A stretch of 64,000 nt of DNA. Origin: Clostridium celatum DSM 1785 (lineage in GTDB: Bacteria; Bacillota; Clostridia; Clostridiales; Clostridiaceae). The DNA lies in NCBI RefSeq assembly GCF_000320405.1, contig NZ_KB291615.1, positions 1-64,000 of the forward strand, read 5' to 3'. The notes beneath the pieces are model-generated. The model had not been told where the DNA came from. It worked only from the letters and a program-made list of their open reading frames with translations, and did no database searches. This document shows positions 28,579 through 37,360 of the stretch, one piece after another (the first letter of the stretch is position 1; every line of letters begins with the position of its first letter). A program made the position numbers and the translations under genes.

Positions 28579-29811
28579 ATGTTTATTAATTTTTTAGTAA
28601 TTATAATTAGCTTAATTTTAATTGGAATCTTTTCAAATCTCACTGGTAAACTTACAGAATTTATTAAATTGCCCTCACTTATAGGTATGATTTTTTTTGG
28701 AATGATTATAGGTCCATCTTTTCTAAATATTGTTCCAAATATAACCTTAAAAATATCACCATATATTAAGGATATAGCTTTAATAACAGTTTTATTTATA
28801 GGCGGTCTTGGAATAAGTCTAAAGCAAATGAAACAAATAGGTAGACCAGCTATTGCATTAAGTATTATTCCTGCTACGCTTGAAGGTCTTACTATTAGTA
28901 TTTTATCAATGATATTTTTAAAATTTACTTTTGTTCAAGGTGCAATTTTAGGTTTTATAATAGCTGCCGTAAGCCCTGCAGTGTTAGTTCCATCTATGGT
29001 AGATTTGATAAACAGAAAAATAGGACAAGATAAAGCAATTCCACAAATGCTTTTAGTTGGAGCTTCAGCTGATGATACTGTAGCAATAACTCTATTTACA
29101 ACTTTTTTAGGAATATATATGTCTGGGATTAGTGGTCAATCATCTTCTATAATAAATGAACTTATTTCAATTCCATTTACTATATTTATAAGTATACTAG
29201 TTGGATGGATACTAGCTTTAATTACTAAGAATCTACTAAATTCTATTAAAAATAATAGTATTAGAGTGGTTTTTTCATTAGTTGTCTGCCTAGTTATTAG
29301 ATTTATAGAAAATAAATTTAATTTTAAAATGTTTAATTCCTTATTAACTATAATGATTTATGGATTCTTTTTAAGAACATATTTAGGGGATTTAGCTAAA
29401 AAAATTCAAGATGAAATAAATATAATTTGGAAATATGGTAAATTATATTTATTTTCTTTTGTTGGAATGGCGATAAATCCTCATTTAGTCGGAGAATATT
29501 TATTAATTGGTATAATAATGCTTATATTATCATTAACTATTCGTTCTATAGGTGTATTTATTTCTTTAATAGGTACAAATTTAACTTTAAAAGAAAAAAT
29601 ATTTTGTGTAATAGCTTACTTACCAAAAGCTACAGTCCAATCTGCTAAGGCAGGAATCCCTCTTCAAATGGGAGTTATAGGTGGTGAAATAATGCAGGCT
29701 ATTGCAATCTTAAGTGTATTAATTACTGCACCTATTGGGGCAATAGGCATTAAACTTACCTCATCAAAGTTCTTAAATCAAAGTATTGAAGAATCCTCTA
29801 TTATTGCTTAA
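28579..29811 (+). CDS. Cation:proton antiporter-type protein under fluoride riboswitch control
   Basis: A 410-residue membrane protein with about 12 segments of the CPA (Na+/H+ exchanger-like) superfamily. It contains the paired acidic motif GASADDTVAITLFTT near residues 160-175, matching the ND/DD ion-site of CPA families. AGGAGG lies 9 bases before ATG. Fluoride riboswitches are known to precede crcB, eriC-F and some sodium/proton antiporter genes, so this one probably helps with fluoride or acid stress. Transported ion unknown. Confidence 0.8.
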   Translation: MFINFLVIIISLILIGIFSNLTGKLTEFIKLPSLIGMIFFGMIIGPSFLNIVPNITLKISPYIKDIALITVLFIGGLGISLKQMKQIGRPAIALSIIPATLEGLTISILSMIFLKFTFVQGAILGFIIAAVSPAVLVPSMVDLINRKIGQDKAIPQMLLVGASADDTVAITLFTTFLGIYMSGISGQSSSIINELISIPFTIFISILVGWILALITKNLLNSIKNNSIRVVFSLVVCLVIRFIENKFNFKMFNSLLTIMIYGFFLRTYLGDLAKKIQDEINIIWKYGKLYLFSFVGMAINPHLVGEYLLIGIIMLILSLTIRSIGVFISLIGTNLTLKEKIFCVIAYLPKATVQSAKAGIPLQMGVIGGEIMQAIAILSVLITAPIGAIGIKLTSSKFLNQSIEESSIIA

Positions 29812-29833
29812 AAATTTATAATTAAATATGAAA

Positions 29834-29875
29834 ACAGGTGAAATTTCAAAATTATTAAGAAATTTCACCTATTTT
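29834..29875. terminator. Bidirectional terminator between convergent genes
   Basis: AGGTGAAATTTC pairs with GAAATTTCACCT with flanking A/T runs, between the plus-strand antiporter and the minus-strand M23 gene. Confidence 0.8.
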
Positions 29876-29906
29876 AAAAGTATTTGATATTTATAAGTAG
29901 ATATTA

Positions 29907-31193
29907 TTAGTATGGGATATAATCATATGGATCTACACGTTGTCCATTAACTATTATTTCAAAATGTAAGTGTGGTCCTGTACTTTGACCTGTGCTTCCA
30001 ACAAAAGCTATTACCTCTCCTTGAGATACAGTTTGTCCATATGTCACATTAAATCCTTGAGCATGTCCATATAATGATTGTACTCCATTACCATGATTTA
30101 ATATTACAGTATTACCATATCCTTCAATCCAACCAACATATTCAACAACACCACTCTTTGTTGCTAAAATTGATTCTCCAAAACTTCCTGCATAATCCAT
30201 ACCATTATGATTACCTGGTAAACCTGTAACTGGATTTATTCTTGGTCCAAAATATGTAGTAATTTCTCCACCAACTGGTCTCAAAAATCCACTTTCGCTT
30301 GGAAGTTGATCCACCTTATCTTGATTTTCTGAACCATTGTTAATATTATTTATTATACTATCTATCTGTGCTTGTAACTCCTGATTGTAAGCTAATAATG
30401 AATCAATTTCCTCATCTATTTCTATTCCATCATTTTCAAGTGCAATTATCATCTCTTGCTTTTCTGCTTCCATTGCTGCAAGTTCATCATAATACCCTTG
30501 TTCTTCAGCTTTTTTAGCCAATACTTCATTTTGAGAACTTACTAATTCTTTTTGCTTTACCTCAATTAGTTCTTTATTAATTTCTTGTTCTTTAATCTTT
30601 TCATCAATAGCTGCTATTTCATTCTTTATTTCTTTTTGAGTTTCTTTCAAATTTGCGATTAAATCTTTATCGTATTGCAATATTTTTCTTATTGTATTTA
30701 AATTTTGAAAAACCTCACTTATACTTTTACTAGTTATTATCATATAAATATATTGGTTAGCTAAATTTAATTTATAAACACTTCTTACTCTAGCATCTAA
30801 TAATTCTTCTGTTTTAATCTCTTCTTCTTCTAATTTTTTTGCGTTAGCTTGTCTCATTTCTATTTCAATTTGACTCTCTTCAATTTCAGCTGTTACATTA
30901 TCTATTTCGTGTTGTAGTTCATCAATTTGTTCTTGATATTCAGATATAATATTGTTAACCTCATTTATTTTAGCTTGTTGAGCGTCAATTTTTGCTTGAA
31001 TATTACTAACTTCTTGTTGTCTTTCTTCTATATCATCATTTATATCATTTCTTTTTTCTTCTAAATCTTTGATAGCCTCATTATTACTATCCATTTCCTG
31101 TTGAAGTGAATTAGTATATGTTGCAAAAGCATAACTAGTATTTACTAATAACGATATAACAATTATTCCTGCTATTTTTCTCTTTAGTTGCAA
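29907..31193 (-). CDS. Secreted coiled-coil M23 peptidoglycan hydrolase (EnvC/PcsB-like)
   Basis: A 428-residue protein with a signal peptide (about residues 1-25, ending SYAFA), a long coiled coil (about 30-275) rich in Glu/Gln/Ile, and a C-terminal M23 endopeptidase domain. The zinc site is intact: NHNGMDYA (His, Asp) and HLHFE. The coiled coil plus LytM-like arrangement matches envelope hydrolases activated at division by FtsEX-type partners. The start is well supported by an SD (GAGGG) 8 bases before the first codon. Confidence 0.9.
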   Translation of the reverse strand: MQLKRKIAGIIVISLLVNTSYAFATYTNSLQQEMDSNNEAIKDLEEKRNDINDDIEERQQEVSNIQAKIDAQQAKINEVNNIISEYQEQIDELQHEIDNVTAEIEESQIEIEMRQANAKKLEEEEIKTEELLDARVRSVYKLNLANQYIYMIITSKSISEVFQNLNTIRKILQYDKDLIANLKETQKEIKNEIAAIDEKIKEQEINKELIEVKQKELVSSQNEVLAKKAEEQGYYDELAAMEAEKQEMIIALENDGIEIDEEIDSLLAYNQELQAQIDSIINNINNGSENQDKVDQLPSESGFLRPVGGEITTYFGPRINPVTGLPGNHNGMDYAGSFGESILATKSGVVEYVGWIEGYGNTVILNHGNGVQSLYGHAQGFNVTYGQTVSQGEVIAFVGSTGQSTGPHLHFEIIVNGQRVDPYDYIPY

Positions 31194-31468
31194 TTTTTAA
31201 CCCTCCATGTATATATCTATTATATTACTTTACTAAAAGTTTTATATTTTATAATTAGATAAAACTACATTTTTATCTAATTAACGTCTCTAAATAATTT
31301 ATCACTATTAAGGTAATCATATTATAAACTAGCTTAATGATAGTTACAATTGAATATAATTCACATATAGGTTATTTTTAACATATGATTTTAATTCTTT
31401 TATTTTTTATATTTAATTCTTAGTTAACCTTTACCTCTTAAAGTATCTATACTTCAATTTTTTCTAAT

Positions 31469-31843
31469 TTAATATATTAAAACTAAATCCATTAATACAT
31501 TGGTATAATAAGTTAATTTTTTAATATCACAGCGATCTATATTAGACAATATTCCTTCTATATTAATACATAAATCATCTAAATACTTTATTAAATATTT
31601 TTTACTATTTGTATATCCTTTAATATTATCGTCATCTTTTAATTTATTAGATATAGGTTTTATAATATTCAATACAGATTCAAGTCGTCTTTTATTCCTT
31701 ATTTCAAAATTATCATCAACAGATGAAGTTAATATAACAAACCCTCTTATTTCTTCACCTATCTCTCTTAAATTATAAATTGAATCATCTAAATCAACAG
31801 AATCTTTTTTACCGATAAGTTTTAAAATTAATCTTCTATCCAC
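31469..31843 (-). CDS. Unknown helical protein
   Basis: A 124-residue protein predicted to be mostly alpha-helical, charged and soluble, with no Cys-based motif or signal peptide except one Cys pair (CINIEG, RCDIKK). The SD GGGAGAGG precedes ATG. I do not recognise a family. It sits alone between the M23 gene and the muropeptide locus, with terminators on both sides. The 275 bp on its left (31194-31468) show no gene. Confidence 0.55.
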   Translation of the reverse strand: MDRRLILKLIGKKDSVDLDDSIYNLREIGEEIRGFVILTSSVDDNFEIRNKRRLESVLNIIKPISNKLKDDDNIKGYTNSKKYLIKYLDDLCINIEGILSNIDRCDIKKLTYYTNVLMDLVLIY

Positions 31844-31929
31844 ATCTATCCTCTCCCTTCAATTATTCATTCTATATTTAGTTTAATTATATCAAACATG
31901 TTAGTACGTAGGAATTTATTAATAAATAA

Positions 31930-31968
31930 AAAAGATGATTTCTGAGTTTAACAGAAATCATCTTTTTA
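31930..31968. terminator. Bidirectional terminator
   Basis: AAAGATGATTTCTG pairs with CAGAAATCATCTTT, with flanking A/T runs, past the end of the murK gene region. Confidence 0.75.
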
Positions 31969-32036
31969 TCGTGTGTGAACCTTTATTTTAATTATTATTT
32001 ATATCTATACAATTTATTAATTATAATGATTTTATA

Positions 32037-32993
32037 TTATTCATATTCTTTCATTTTATTAATTATTGCTTGACTTATTATATTCCCACTTTTAATATAC
32101 GCAAGTAAACAAGCCCCTAAATGCGGTGATAATACCGGTGGTATAAGTTTTATATTATATTTCATTAAAGCAGTTCTTATAGGATTTAATATTAATTCTT
32201 CTGATTTAAATACTCCCCCTGTATAAGAAACTAAAACTACTTCATTTTTGTCAAAATTTCTTATAAGAACTTTTATAATTTCAGCAAGTTCTTCTCCTGC
32301 TTCTTTAAAAATATTTATAGCATTTTTATCACCATCTAAAGCTGCTATAGAACAAAAACGTGCAAGTTTTGCAATTTCTCCTCTATCATTTTTGATAACT
32401 TCATTCAAAAATGTAATTATTTGATTTTCATCATCTAGATTAAGTTCCTTCATAAAAACATCATAAAGAGCACCTTTTTCTAATCTTCCATCACATTCTT
32501 TACTAAAAACTTGTATAGATTTTTTTCCTATCCAAAAGGCTGAACCTTCATCTCCAACCGAAGGTCCCCACCCTCCACATCTATTAATTTTTTCTCCATT
32601 TATAGAAAGTCCAATTGATCCTGTTCCTGCAATTACATTTATACCATCTTTTCCACTTAAGGCTCCAGCTATAGCAACTCTAATATCACTATCTACAGTA
32701 TATTCTAAACCTTTAAAAGCCGCCTTTGCTGCAGCCTCTATTTTAGGTTTAGCCTCTTGAACCTTCCCATATCCAGCTAGTCCTAAAAAAGAATGTTTAA
32801 TTTCTTCTTTAGATATATTAGCTTCAGCAATCATATCATTTAAGCCAATTTTTAGAAGAATTTCAAGCCCCTCAAACCCTATCTGATTAAAATGACAAGT
32901 TCCCTTTGTTATTGAATGTACAACTTCCCCATTTTCATTTATTAAAGTAAAGGTAGTCTTAGTTCCTCCACCATCAACGCCTAAAAAATACAT
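32037..32993 (-). CDS. murK: N-acetylmuramic acid/N-acetylglucosamine kinase (BadF/BcrA/D ATPase family)
   Basis: A 318-residue sugar kinase of the ASKHA fold. The phosphate-1 motif is GVDGGGTKTTFTL (residues 5-17), followed by a Gly-rich phosphate-2 loop NVIAGTGSIGL and GGWGPSVGDEGSAFWIG, typical of GlcNAc/MurNAc kinases. MurK of clostridia phosphorylates MurNAc and GlcNAc released by 6-phospho-muramidase. It is last in the locus, 11 bp after mupG. The symbol rests on context with murQ and mupG; a plain GlcNAc kinase is possible. Confidence 0.8.
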   Translation of the reverse strand: MYFLGVDGGGTKTTFTLINENGEVVHSITKGTCHFNQIGFEGLEILLKIGLNDMIAEANISKEEIKHSFLGLAGYGKVQEAKPKIEAAAKAAFKGLEYTVDSDIRVAIAGALSGKDGINVIAGTGSIGLSINGEKINRCGGWGPSVGDEGSAFWIGKKSIQVFSKECDGRLEKGALYDVFMKELNLDDENQIITFLNEVIKNDRGEIAKLARFCSIAALDGDKNAINIFKEAGEELAEIIKVLIRNFDKNEVVLVSYTGGVFKSEELILNPIRTALMKYNIKLIPPVLSPHLGACLLAYIKSGNIISQAIINKMKEYE

Positions 32994-33004
32994 ATTACTT
33001 CTCC

Positions 33005-34099
33005 TTATTTAGCTTCTTTAAAACTGAATTTTTGCCATGGTTTAATATAATCTAATATAAATACTTCTTCTTCTCTTATGTGTCCTACAACATTTGATTT
33101 ACCACTATTAACCATATCATTTAATGCAATTTGAACTTCTCCTGCATAATGTCCATATTCACTACTTTCTATTATTACATCTCCTCTTTTTATTATTTCT
33201 GGAGCATTAAATAATGCAAAATAGTGACCTTTATATTTAACACGACTTTGAGTAGATCTTAAGAAATTATCAGATACATCACCTCTATTAAAGTGCATTT
33301 CTTCAAAAAGAATTTTTCTTTCAATTTCTGGTGTATTTTCATTTAATGTTATATCAAATGTAACCATATCTTTTCTCATTGATCCAATAGATTCTAATTC
33401 TTCATCTGTTGGATAACAGTTTGAAATAATTATATCATTAATATTTCCTAAAGCTATTAAGTGTTTAGCTTGAACATCTATAGGTAAATTTCTGTGTAAT
33501 TCTAAAGTTGGTAATCCATATGCTACAGGCCATGGTCCAAATGTACCTTCTTTTTGGCTTGTTATAAATGCAGCTGTTCTTAACCCATACTTAGTGAAAT
33601 TTTCTGTACATTTCATAAAATGATCGAAGTTTAATCCACTATAATTGTGGGGATAGAAGTTATGACAACCAATTAAGTTATCTTTGTTTGGCATATAATC
33701 CATTATCGTATCTATATAATGAGTATTATTACTCATGTTTATTTCTATTTTTAAACCTTGTGGGTTAAATGTCATTAATGATTCTTCCGAACCAGTAAAT
33801 CCTGCATCTAATCTTAATCCATCTGCTCCTATTTCCTTAAAAAAACTTAAATCATTATAACTAATTCCTAAGTTTTCAAATATTCTTGGACTCACATCTA
33901 CAATTATTTCAAATCCTCTTTCTTTTGCATATTGATTAGTTACTTTAAATTTTCTTACTATTTCTTTTTTGCTCTCTTCTACTGATAAAAGACAAGAGAA
34001 TATTCTTGAAAATCCTTGTTTTGCAGCTCTATCTATGTAATCTAAAATTTCTCTTTCCGTTGATTTTTCTTGATATATTGATATCCCTAATTTTCCCAT
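33005..34099 (-). CDS. mupG: MupG-like 6-phospho-N-acetylmuramidase (DUF871)
   Basis: A 364-residue DUF871 protein: TIM-barrel N-domain (MGKLGISIYQEKSTEREILDY; GADGLRLDAGFTG) and a small C-terminal cyclophilin-like domain (residues about 245-364). MupG in S. aureus cleaves MurNAc-6P-GlcNAc inside the cell after PTS uptake. Neighbours murK, murQ, anmK and a PTS fit that job. Cytoplasmic, no signal peptide. Confidence 0.85.
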   Translation of the reverse strand: MGKLGISIYQEKSTEREILDYIDRAAKQGFSRIFSCLLSVEESKKEIVRKFKVTNQYAKERGFEIIVDVSPRIFENLGISYNDLSFFKEIGADGLRLDAGFTGSEESLMTFNPQGLKIEINMSNNTHYIDTIMDYMPNKDNLIGCHNFYPHNYSGLNFDHFMKCTENFTKYGLRTAAFITSQKEGTFGPWPVAYGLPTLELHRNLPIDVQAKHLIALGNINDIIISNCYPTDEELESIGSMRKDMVTFDITLNENTPEIERKILFEEMHFNRGDVSDNFLRSTQSRVKYKGHYFALFNAPEIIKRGDVIIESSEYGHYAGEVQIALNDMVNSGKSNVVGHIREEEVFILDYIKPWQKFSFKEAK

Positions 34100-34152
34100 C
34101 CTAGTTCTCCTTTTTTATTTCAAAATTTTAATTATATGTATTTTATATAATT

Positions 34153-34180
34153 AAAGTGATGAACAAATATTCATCACTTT
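34153..34180 (-). terminator. Intercistronic hairpin between IIB and mupG
   Basis: A perfect 11-bp stem, AAAGTGATGAA (34153-34163) with TTCATCACTTT (34170-34180). On the minus strand it is followed by an A/T-rich stretch without a clean U-run, so it may be a partial terminator or an RNA processing/stability element. Confidence 0.55.
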
Positions 34181-34275
34181 ATATTAATTATGAAATAACT
34201 TTTTTCTGTGGCTTAAAGTTGTAAATTCCATTTATTAAATCAAATATTTAGAATCTTATTTATGTTTAACATTTA

Positions 34276-34584
34276 TTATTTTCCTAATATTTCATTAACT
34301 TGCTTAAATAGCTTTGGTCCACCTAATGGACTGTAAGCTTGCGGTTGAATTAAGGCACATGGAACTCCAGCATTACTTGCTGCTTCCTTTAATATGTCAA
34401 ATCTATGTCTAATTTGTGGAGCAACCATTGATACGTCCCATCCATTTTTAACTTCTTGCTCAAATTCTTGAGTACTTACTGCAAGAACTTCCATTTCAAC
34501 ACCGTTCTTTTCTGCTTCTTTCTTTAACGCATTTACTGCTATGGCACTTGACATTCCTTGTGAACAAACAAATAATACTTTCAT
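34276..34584 (-). CDS. PTS lactose/cellobiose-type EIIB
   Basis: A 102-residue EIIB with the phospho-Cys loop FVCSQGMSS (Cys7) and family C-terminal segment (PQAYSPLGGPKL). It passes phosphate to sugar bound in the EIIC at 35538-36815, together with the EIIA at 38607-38939. A copy of the shared palindrome GAAATTTTATTTC lies 122 bp upstream of its start. Confidence 0.88.
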   Translation of the reverse strand: MKVLFVCSQGMSSAIAVNALKKEAEKNGVEMEVLAVSTQEFEQEVKNGWDVSMVAPQIRHRFDILKEAASNAGVPCALIQPQAYSPLGGPKLFKQVNEILGK

Positions 34585-34705
34585 CTCTAGTCCTCCTAAA
34601 ATTAAGCTTTAAATTAAGCTTTTTGAAATCATTTTCAACTTACTTAAATTATAATTCTTTTTTCTTAGTTTGCAATATATTTTTTATATTTTTTATAATT
34701 TTAAC

Positions 34706-34718
34706 GAAATTTTATTTC
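34706..34718. promoter_or_regulatory. Candidate MurR operator, copy 1
   Basis: GAAATTTTATTTC, a palindrome with GAAAT/ATTTC arms and a 3-bp centre, in the leader of the EIIB gene. Identical 13-mers occur at 36937 and 39939. It fits an RpiR-family (MurR) half-site arrangement. Confidence 0.5.
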
Positions 34719-34739
34719 ATTAACTTTTATCTATCACTT

Positions 34740-35441
34740 TTAAAATATTATTTCAAAACTTTTCTTTAACCCCTCAGCAACAACTTTACTATCATGATTT
34801 CCTTCTACATAATAACCTTTTATATAAATATTATTTTTATTACAGTAATCTACAAACTTATAACAATTTGAAATGTCAACTATTTCATCTTGTAATCCAT
34901 GAATTACTATATACTTATTTTTATTTAAATTTTTTATATTTTTAAACCAACTGTTATTCATCCATTTTTCTTCATCAAAAGGTCTTCCAAAGGCACACAT
35001 CTGCCTAACACTACAATTTTCTGGTGGTACTGGATTCCATATTGCTGGCGAAATTAATATTATATTCTCAAATAGGTCTGGATATTTTAATGAAAGCCTT
35101 AAAGCTCCAAATCCCCCCATTGATACTCCACCTAACGTAATGCCTCTAATATTAATATTTTGCATTAAAAATGGAATAAGATCATTTATTATAGCTTTTT
35201 CTACTTTATCTAAATAATAAGAGTTAAATCCATTTGGTAATATAATTATTTTATTCTTATATTTCTCTACTATTTCTTGCATTGGAACTCTATCAACTAA
35301 AGTTCTATTATTTCCATTAGTTCCATGTAATAATATTACTACATCATACTCTTTTTCTTTTAAATAATTCCCTGGATAATAAGCTGTAAAACACCAATCC
35401 ATTTCTAATGCTGTCGAATATATAAAGTCAGTTGTAATCAT
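34740..35441 (-). CDS. Alpha/beta-hydrolase esterase (EstA/tributyrin esterase-like)
   Basis: A 233-residue cytoplasmic esterase with nucleophile elbow GVSMGGFGA (Ser at about residue 116), an oxyanion segment LLHGTNGNN, an acid in HGLQDEIVD and His in EGNHDSKV. It resembles small acetylesterases. Its position inside the muropeptide PTS locus suggests removal of an acyl group, for example from O-acetylated MurNAc, before breakdown. That role is an inference; no signal peptide is seen. Confidence 0.75.
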   Translation of the reverse strand: MITTDFIYSTALEMDWCFTAYYPGNYLKEKEYDVVILLHGTNGNNRTLVDRVPMQEIVEKYKNKIIILPNGFNSYYLDKVEKAIINDLIPFLMQNINIRGITLGGVSMGGFGALRLSLKYPDLFENIILISPAIWNPVPPENCSVRQMCAFGRPFDEEKWMNNSWFKNIKNLNKNKYIVIHGLQDEIVDISNCYKFVDYCNKNNIYIKGYYVEGNHDSKVVAEGLKKSFEIIF

Positions 35442-35502
35442 ATTTATTACTCCTCATGCTATTTTCTTTTATTTATTCTATTAAAAAACATTTTATTATA
35501 TA

Positions 35503-35535
35503 AAAAAAGAAGACTTATAAAGCCTTCTTTTTTAT
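35503..35535 (-). terminator. Hairpin after the PTS IIC gene
   Basis: AAAAGAAG pairs with CTTCTTTT with a run of T on both sides, between the IIC stop and the esterase gene. Confidence 0.6.
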
Positions 35536-35537
35536 TT

Positions 35538-36815
35538 CTAAGCTGCTTCGTTTTCTTCACCTAATTCTTCAGCTAATAATTTCTTATCATACATTTTGAA
35601 GAATGGGTAGTAAACTAAAATTGATACAAATACTAAAATTAATGCTAATATAGCGGCTTTCCAGCTACCACCTGTTGCCATCCAAGCAAATAGTGGTGCA
35701 GGTAATGTCCATGGTGCAGCTATGTGCATTGATGGTACAATACCAGAAACTGTTGCTCCCCATGCTATTACTATATTAATTATTGGAGCAATTATGAATG
35801 GTATTATTAATATTGGATTTAATACTATTGGAGCACCAAACATAATTGGTTCATTAATATTAAATAGTGATGGTATTACTGTAGTTTTTCCTAACATCTT
35901 ACCATATTGTGATTTAGCTCTTACAGCTAAAAGTATTGCTAATCCTAAAGTAGCACCTGCTCCTCCGATAAATACATATCCTTGGAAGAATTGTTCTGGG
36001 AATATATGTGGTGCTGCCTGTCCAGCTGCAACTGCTGCTGAGTTGTTATCTAATAATGTTAACCATAATGGTCTAGCTAAAGATCCTATAATACTCATTC
36101 CATGAATACCAAATGACCAGAAAAATCCTATTAGTGTTGAAATAAATATAGCTGATGGTAAACTATCCGCTGCTGATACTAATGGTGATATTACTTTTCC
36201 TATTATTCCATGCCAATCGATACCTAAGAAATATGTAAATATCGCAAAAAATGTTATTATAATTGCTGCTGGTGTTAAAGCTTCAAAACTTCTTGATACT
36301 GATGCTGGAACTTGTTCTGGCATTTTTATAACTATATTTTTAGTTTTAGTAAATCTTAAAACTTCAACTGCAAATATAGAAGCTAAAATTGCTACGAACA
36401 TTCCTCCACCACCAAGGTTAGCCATAGGCATTGCCCATCCCATACCCTCAACTGTTTGTGGAACTAAAGTTAATAAGAATGATGTAGCTGCTAAAGTTCC
36501 CCCAGTAACTCCATCAAGATTATAAGATTTAGATAAACTATATCCTATTCCCCATGCAGCATATAAAGACATTATATACATTGTCATTCTATATGGTAAA
36601 AGAATAGTTCCTGCATGCTCACTTAACCATGATTTTATAGCTGTTCCTTCTGGAAATGGAAACAGTGCTATTATTAAGAATAAACTCCCAACTATTATAA
36701 GTGGTAAAGTTGAAATTATACCATCTCTTACTGCTCTCAAGTGACGTTGTTCCGCTAATTTAGCCATTGGTGTTGAAAGCTTTTCATCTAAAAATGTACT
36801 TAATTTTTCTAACAT
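35538..36815 (-). CDS. PTS lactose/cellobiose-type EIIC permease
   Basis: A 425-residue permease of the Lac/Cel family with about ten hydrophobic segments. Family landmarks are the N-terminal MAKLAEQRHLRAVRDGI and the loop NINEPIMFGAPIVLNP. It probably imports a MurNAc- or GlcNAc-containing disaccharide with phosphorylation, judged from mupG, murQ, anmK and murK around it; cellobiose or chitobiose cannot be excluded. Its promoter region contains a 17-bp direct repeat and the shared palindrome. Confidence 0.88.
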   Translation of the reverse strand: MLEKLSTFLDEKLSTPMAKLAEQRHLRAVRDGIISTLPLIIVGSLFLIIALFPFPEGTAIKSWLSEHAGTILLPYRMTMYIMSLYAAWGIGYSLSKSYNLDGVTGGTLAATSFLLTLVPQTVEGMGWAMPMANLGGGGMFVAILASIFAVEVLRFTKTKNIVIKMPEQVPASVSRSFEALTPAAIIITFFAIFTYFLGIDWHGIIGKVISPLVSAADSLPSAIFISTLIGFFWSFGIHGMSIIGSLARPLWLTLLDNNSAAVAAGQAAPHIFPEQFFQGYVFIGGAGATLGLAILLAVRAKSQYGKMLGKTTVIPSLFNINEPIMFGAPIVLNPILIIPFIIAPIINIVIAWGATVSGIVPSMHIAAPWTLPAPLFAWMATGGSWKAAILALILVFVSILVYYPFFKMYDKKLLAEELGEENEAA

Positions 36816-36843
36816 ATTTTTTCCCCCTTGTTCGATCTATATT

Positions 36844-36907
36844 ACTTTATGAAATTGTTTTCTTCAATTTACAAATTCATTTTAACACTTTATGAAATTG
36901 TTTGCAA
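36844..36907 (-). promoter_or_regulatory. PTS IIC promoter with 17-bp direct repeats
   Basis: On the minus strand TTGCAA (36902-36907) and TAAAAT (36879-36884) are spaced by 17 bp. The repeat ACTTTATGAAATTGTTT occurs at 36887-36903, filling the spacer, and at 36844-36860 just past the start site, 43 bp apart. This is the layout of a two-site operator. GAAATTTTATTTC at 36937 lies upstream of the -35. Confidence 0.65.
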
Positions 36908-36936
36908 TATTTTTTTGGAATTTTTCTATTTTTTTT

Positions 36937-36949
36937 GAAATTTTATTTC
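36937..36949. promoter_or_regulatory. Candidate MurR operator, copy 2
   Basis: GAAATTTTATTTC, identical to the copies at 34706 and 39939, 30 bp upstream of the -35 of the IIC promoter. Confidence 0.5.
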
Positions 36950-36974
36950 TAAAACTTTTGAAAAGTATTTTTAT

Positions 36975-37358
36975 TTATACATATACGCTCATAATTAACC
37001 ATAAGAACCCTATAACGCAGAATGATACTGCAAAAATTAAATATGTATACCAGAACTTTTTGCAATAACCTTTTTTACTTTCAATAAAATACCTTGAATA
37101 TGCTACAGCATAACTTGTAATTAAGGTATTTGCTATTATAGCAACCACTTCAAAATTCAATCCAGTAAATTGTAAAAGCATAGGTATAACTATTGTGGAT
37201 ACTATAGCAGCTCCTACTATCAACAAAGCACTTTTAAAACCAAATGTAGGAATATCGTAATCAGTTTTTGTTTTTCTCATATCTCCTACTGGCATTTTAA
37301 AACCTTTTTGATTAGATATTATACTTGTTTTTCCTTTTGTTAACTTTTCTTTACTCAT
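36975..37358 (-). CDS. Small membrane protein in the muropeptide locus
   Basis: A 127-residue protein with a basic N-terminal tail and three membrane segments (about residues 40-62, 70-88 and 104-125). It lies 2 bp after anmK, so the two are translationally linked. I do not recognise the family. It might assist uptake of anhydro-muropeptides, but nothing in the sequence shows this. Confidence 0.6.
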   Translation of the reverse strand: MSKEKLTKGKTSIISNQKGFKMPVGDMRKTKTDYDIPTFGFKSALLIVGAAIVSTIVIPMLLQFTGLNFEVVAIIANTLITSYAVAYSRYFIESKKGYCKKFWYTYLIFAVSFCVIGFLWLIMSVYV

Positions 37359-37360
37359 TT

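Noticed and set aside
34548-34769. Plus-strand Phe/Leu-rich ORF over the EIIB leader
   Set aside because: Shadow of the minus-strand genes and the AT-rich intergenic DNA; no SD.
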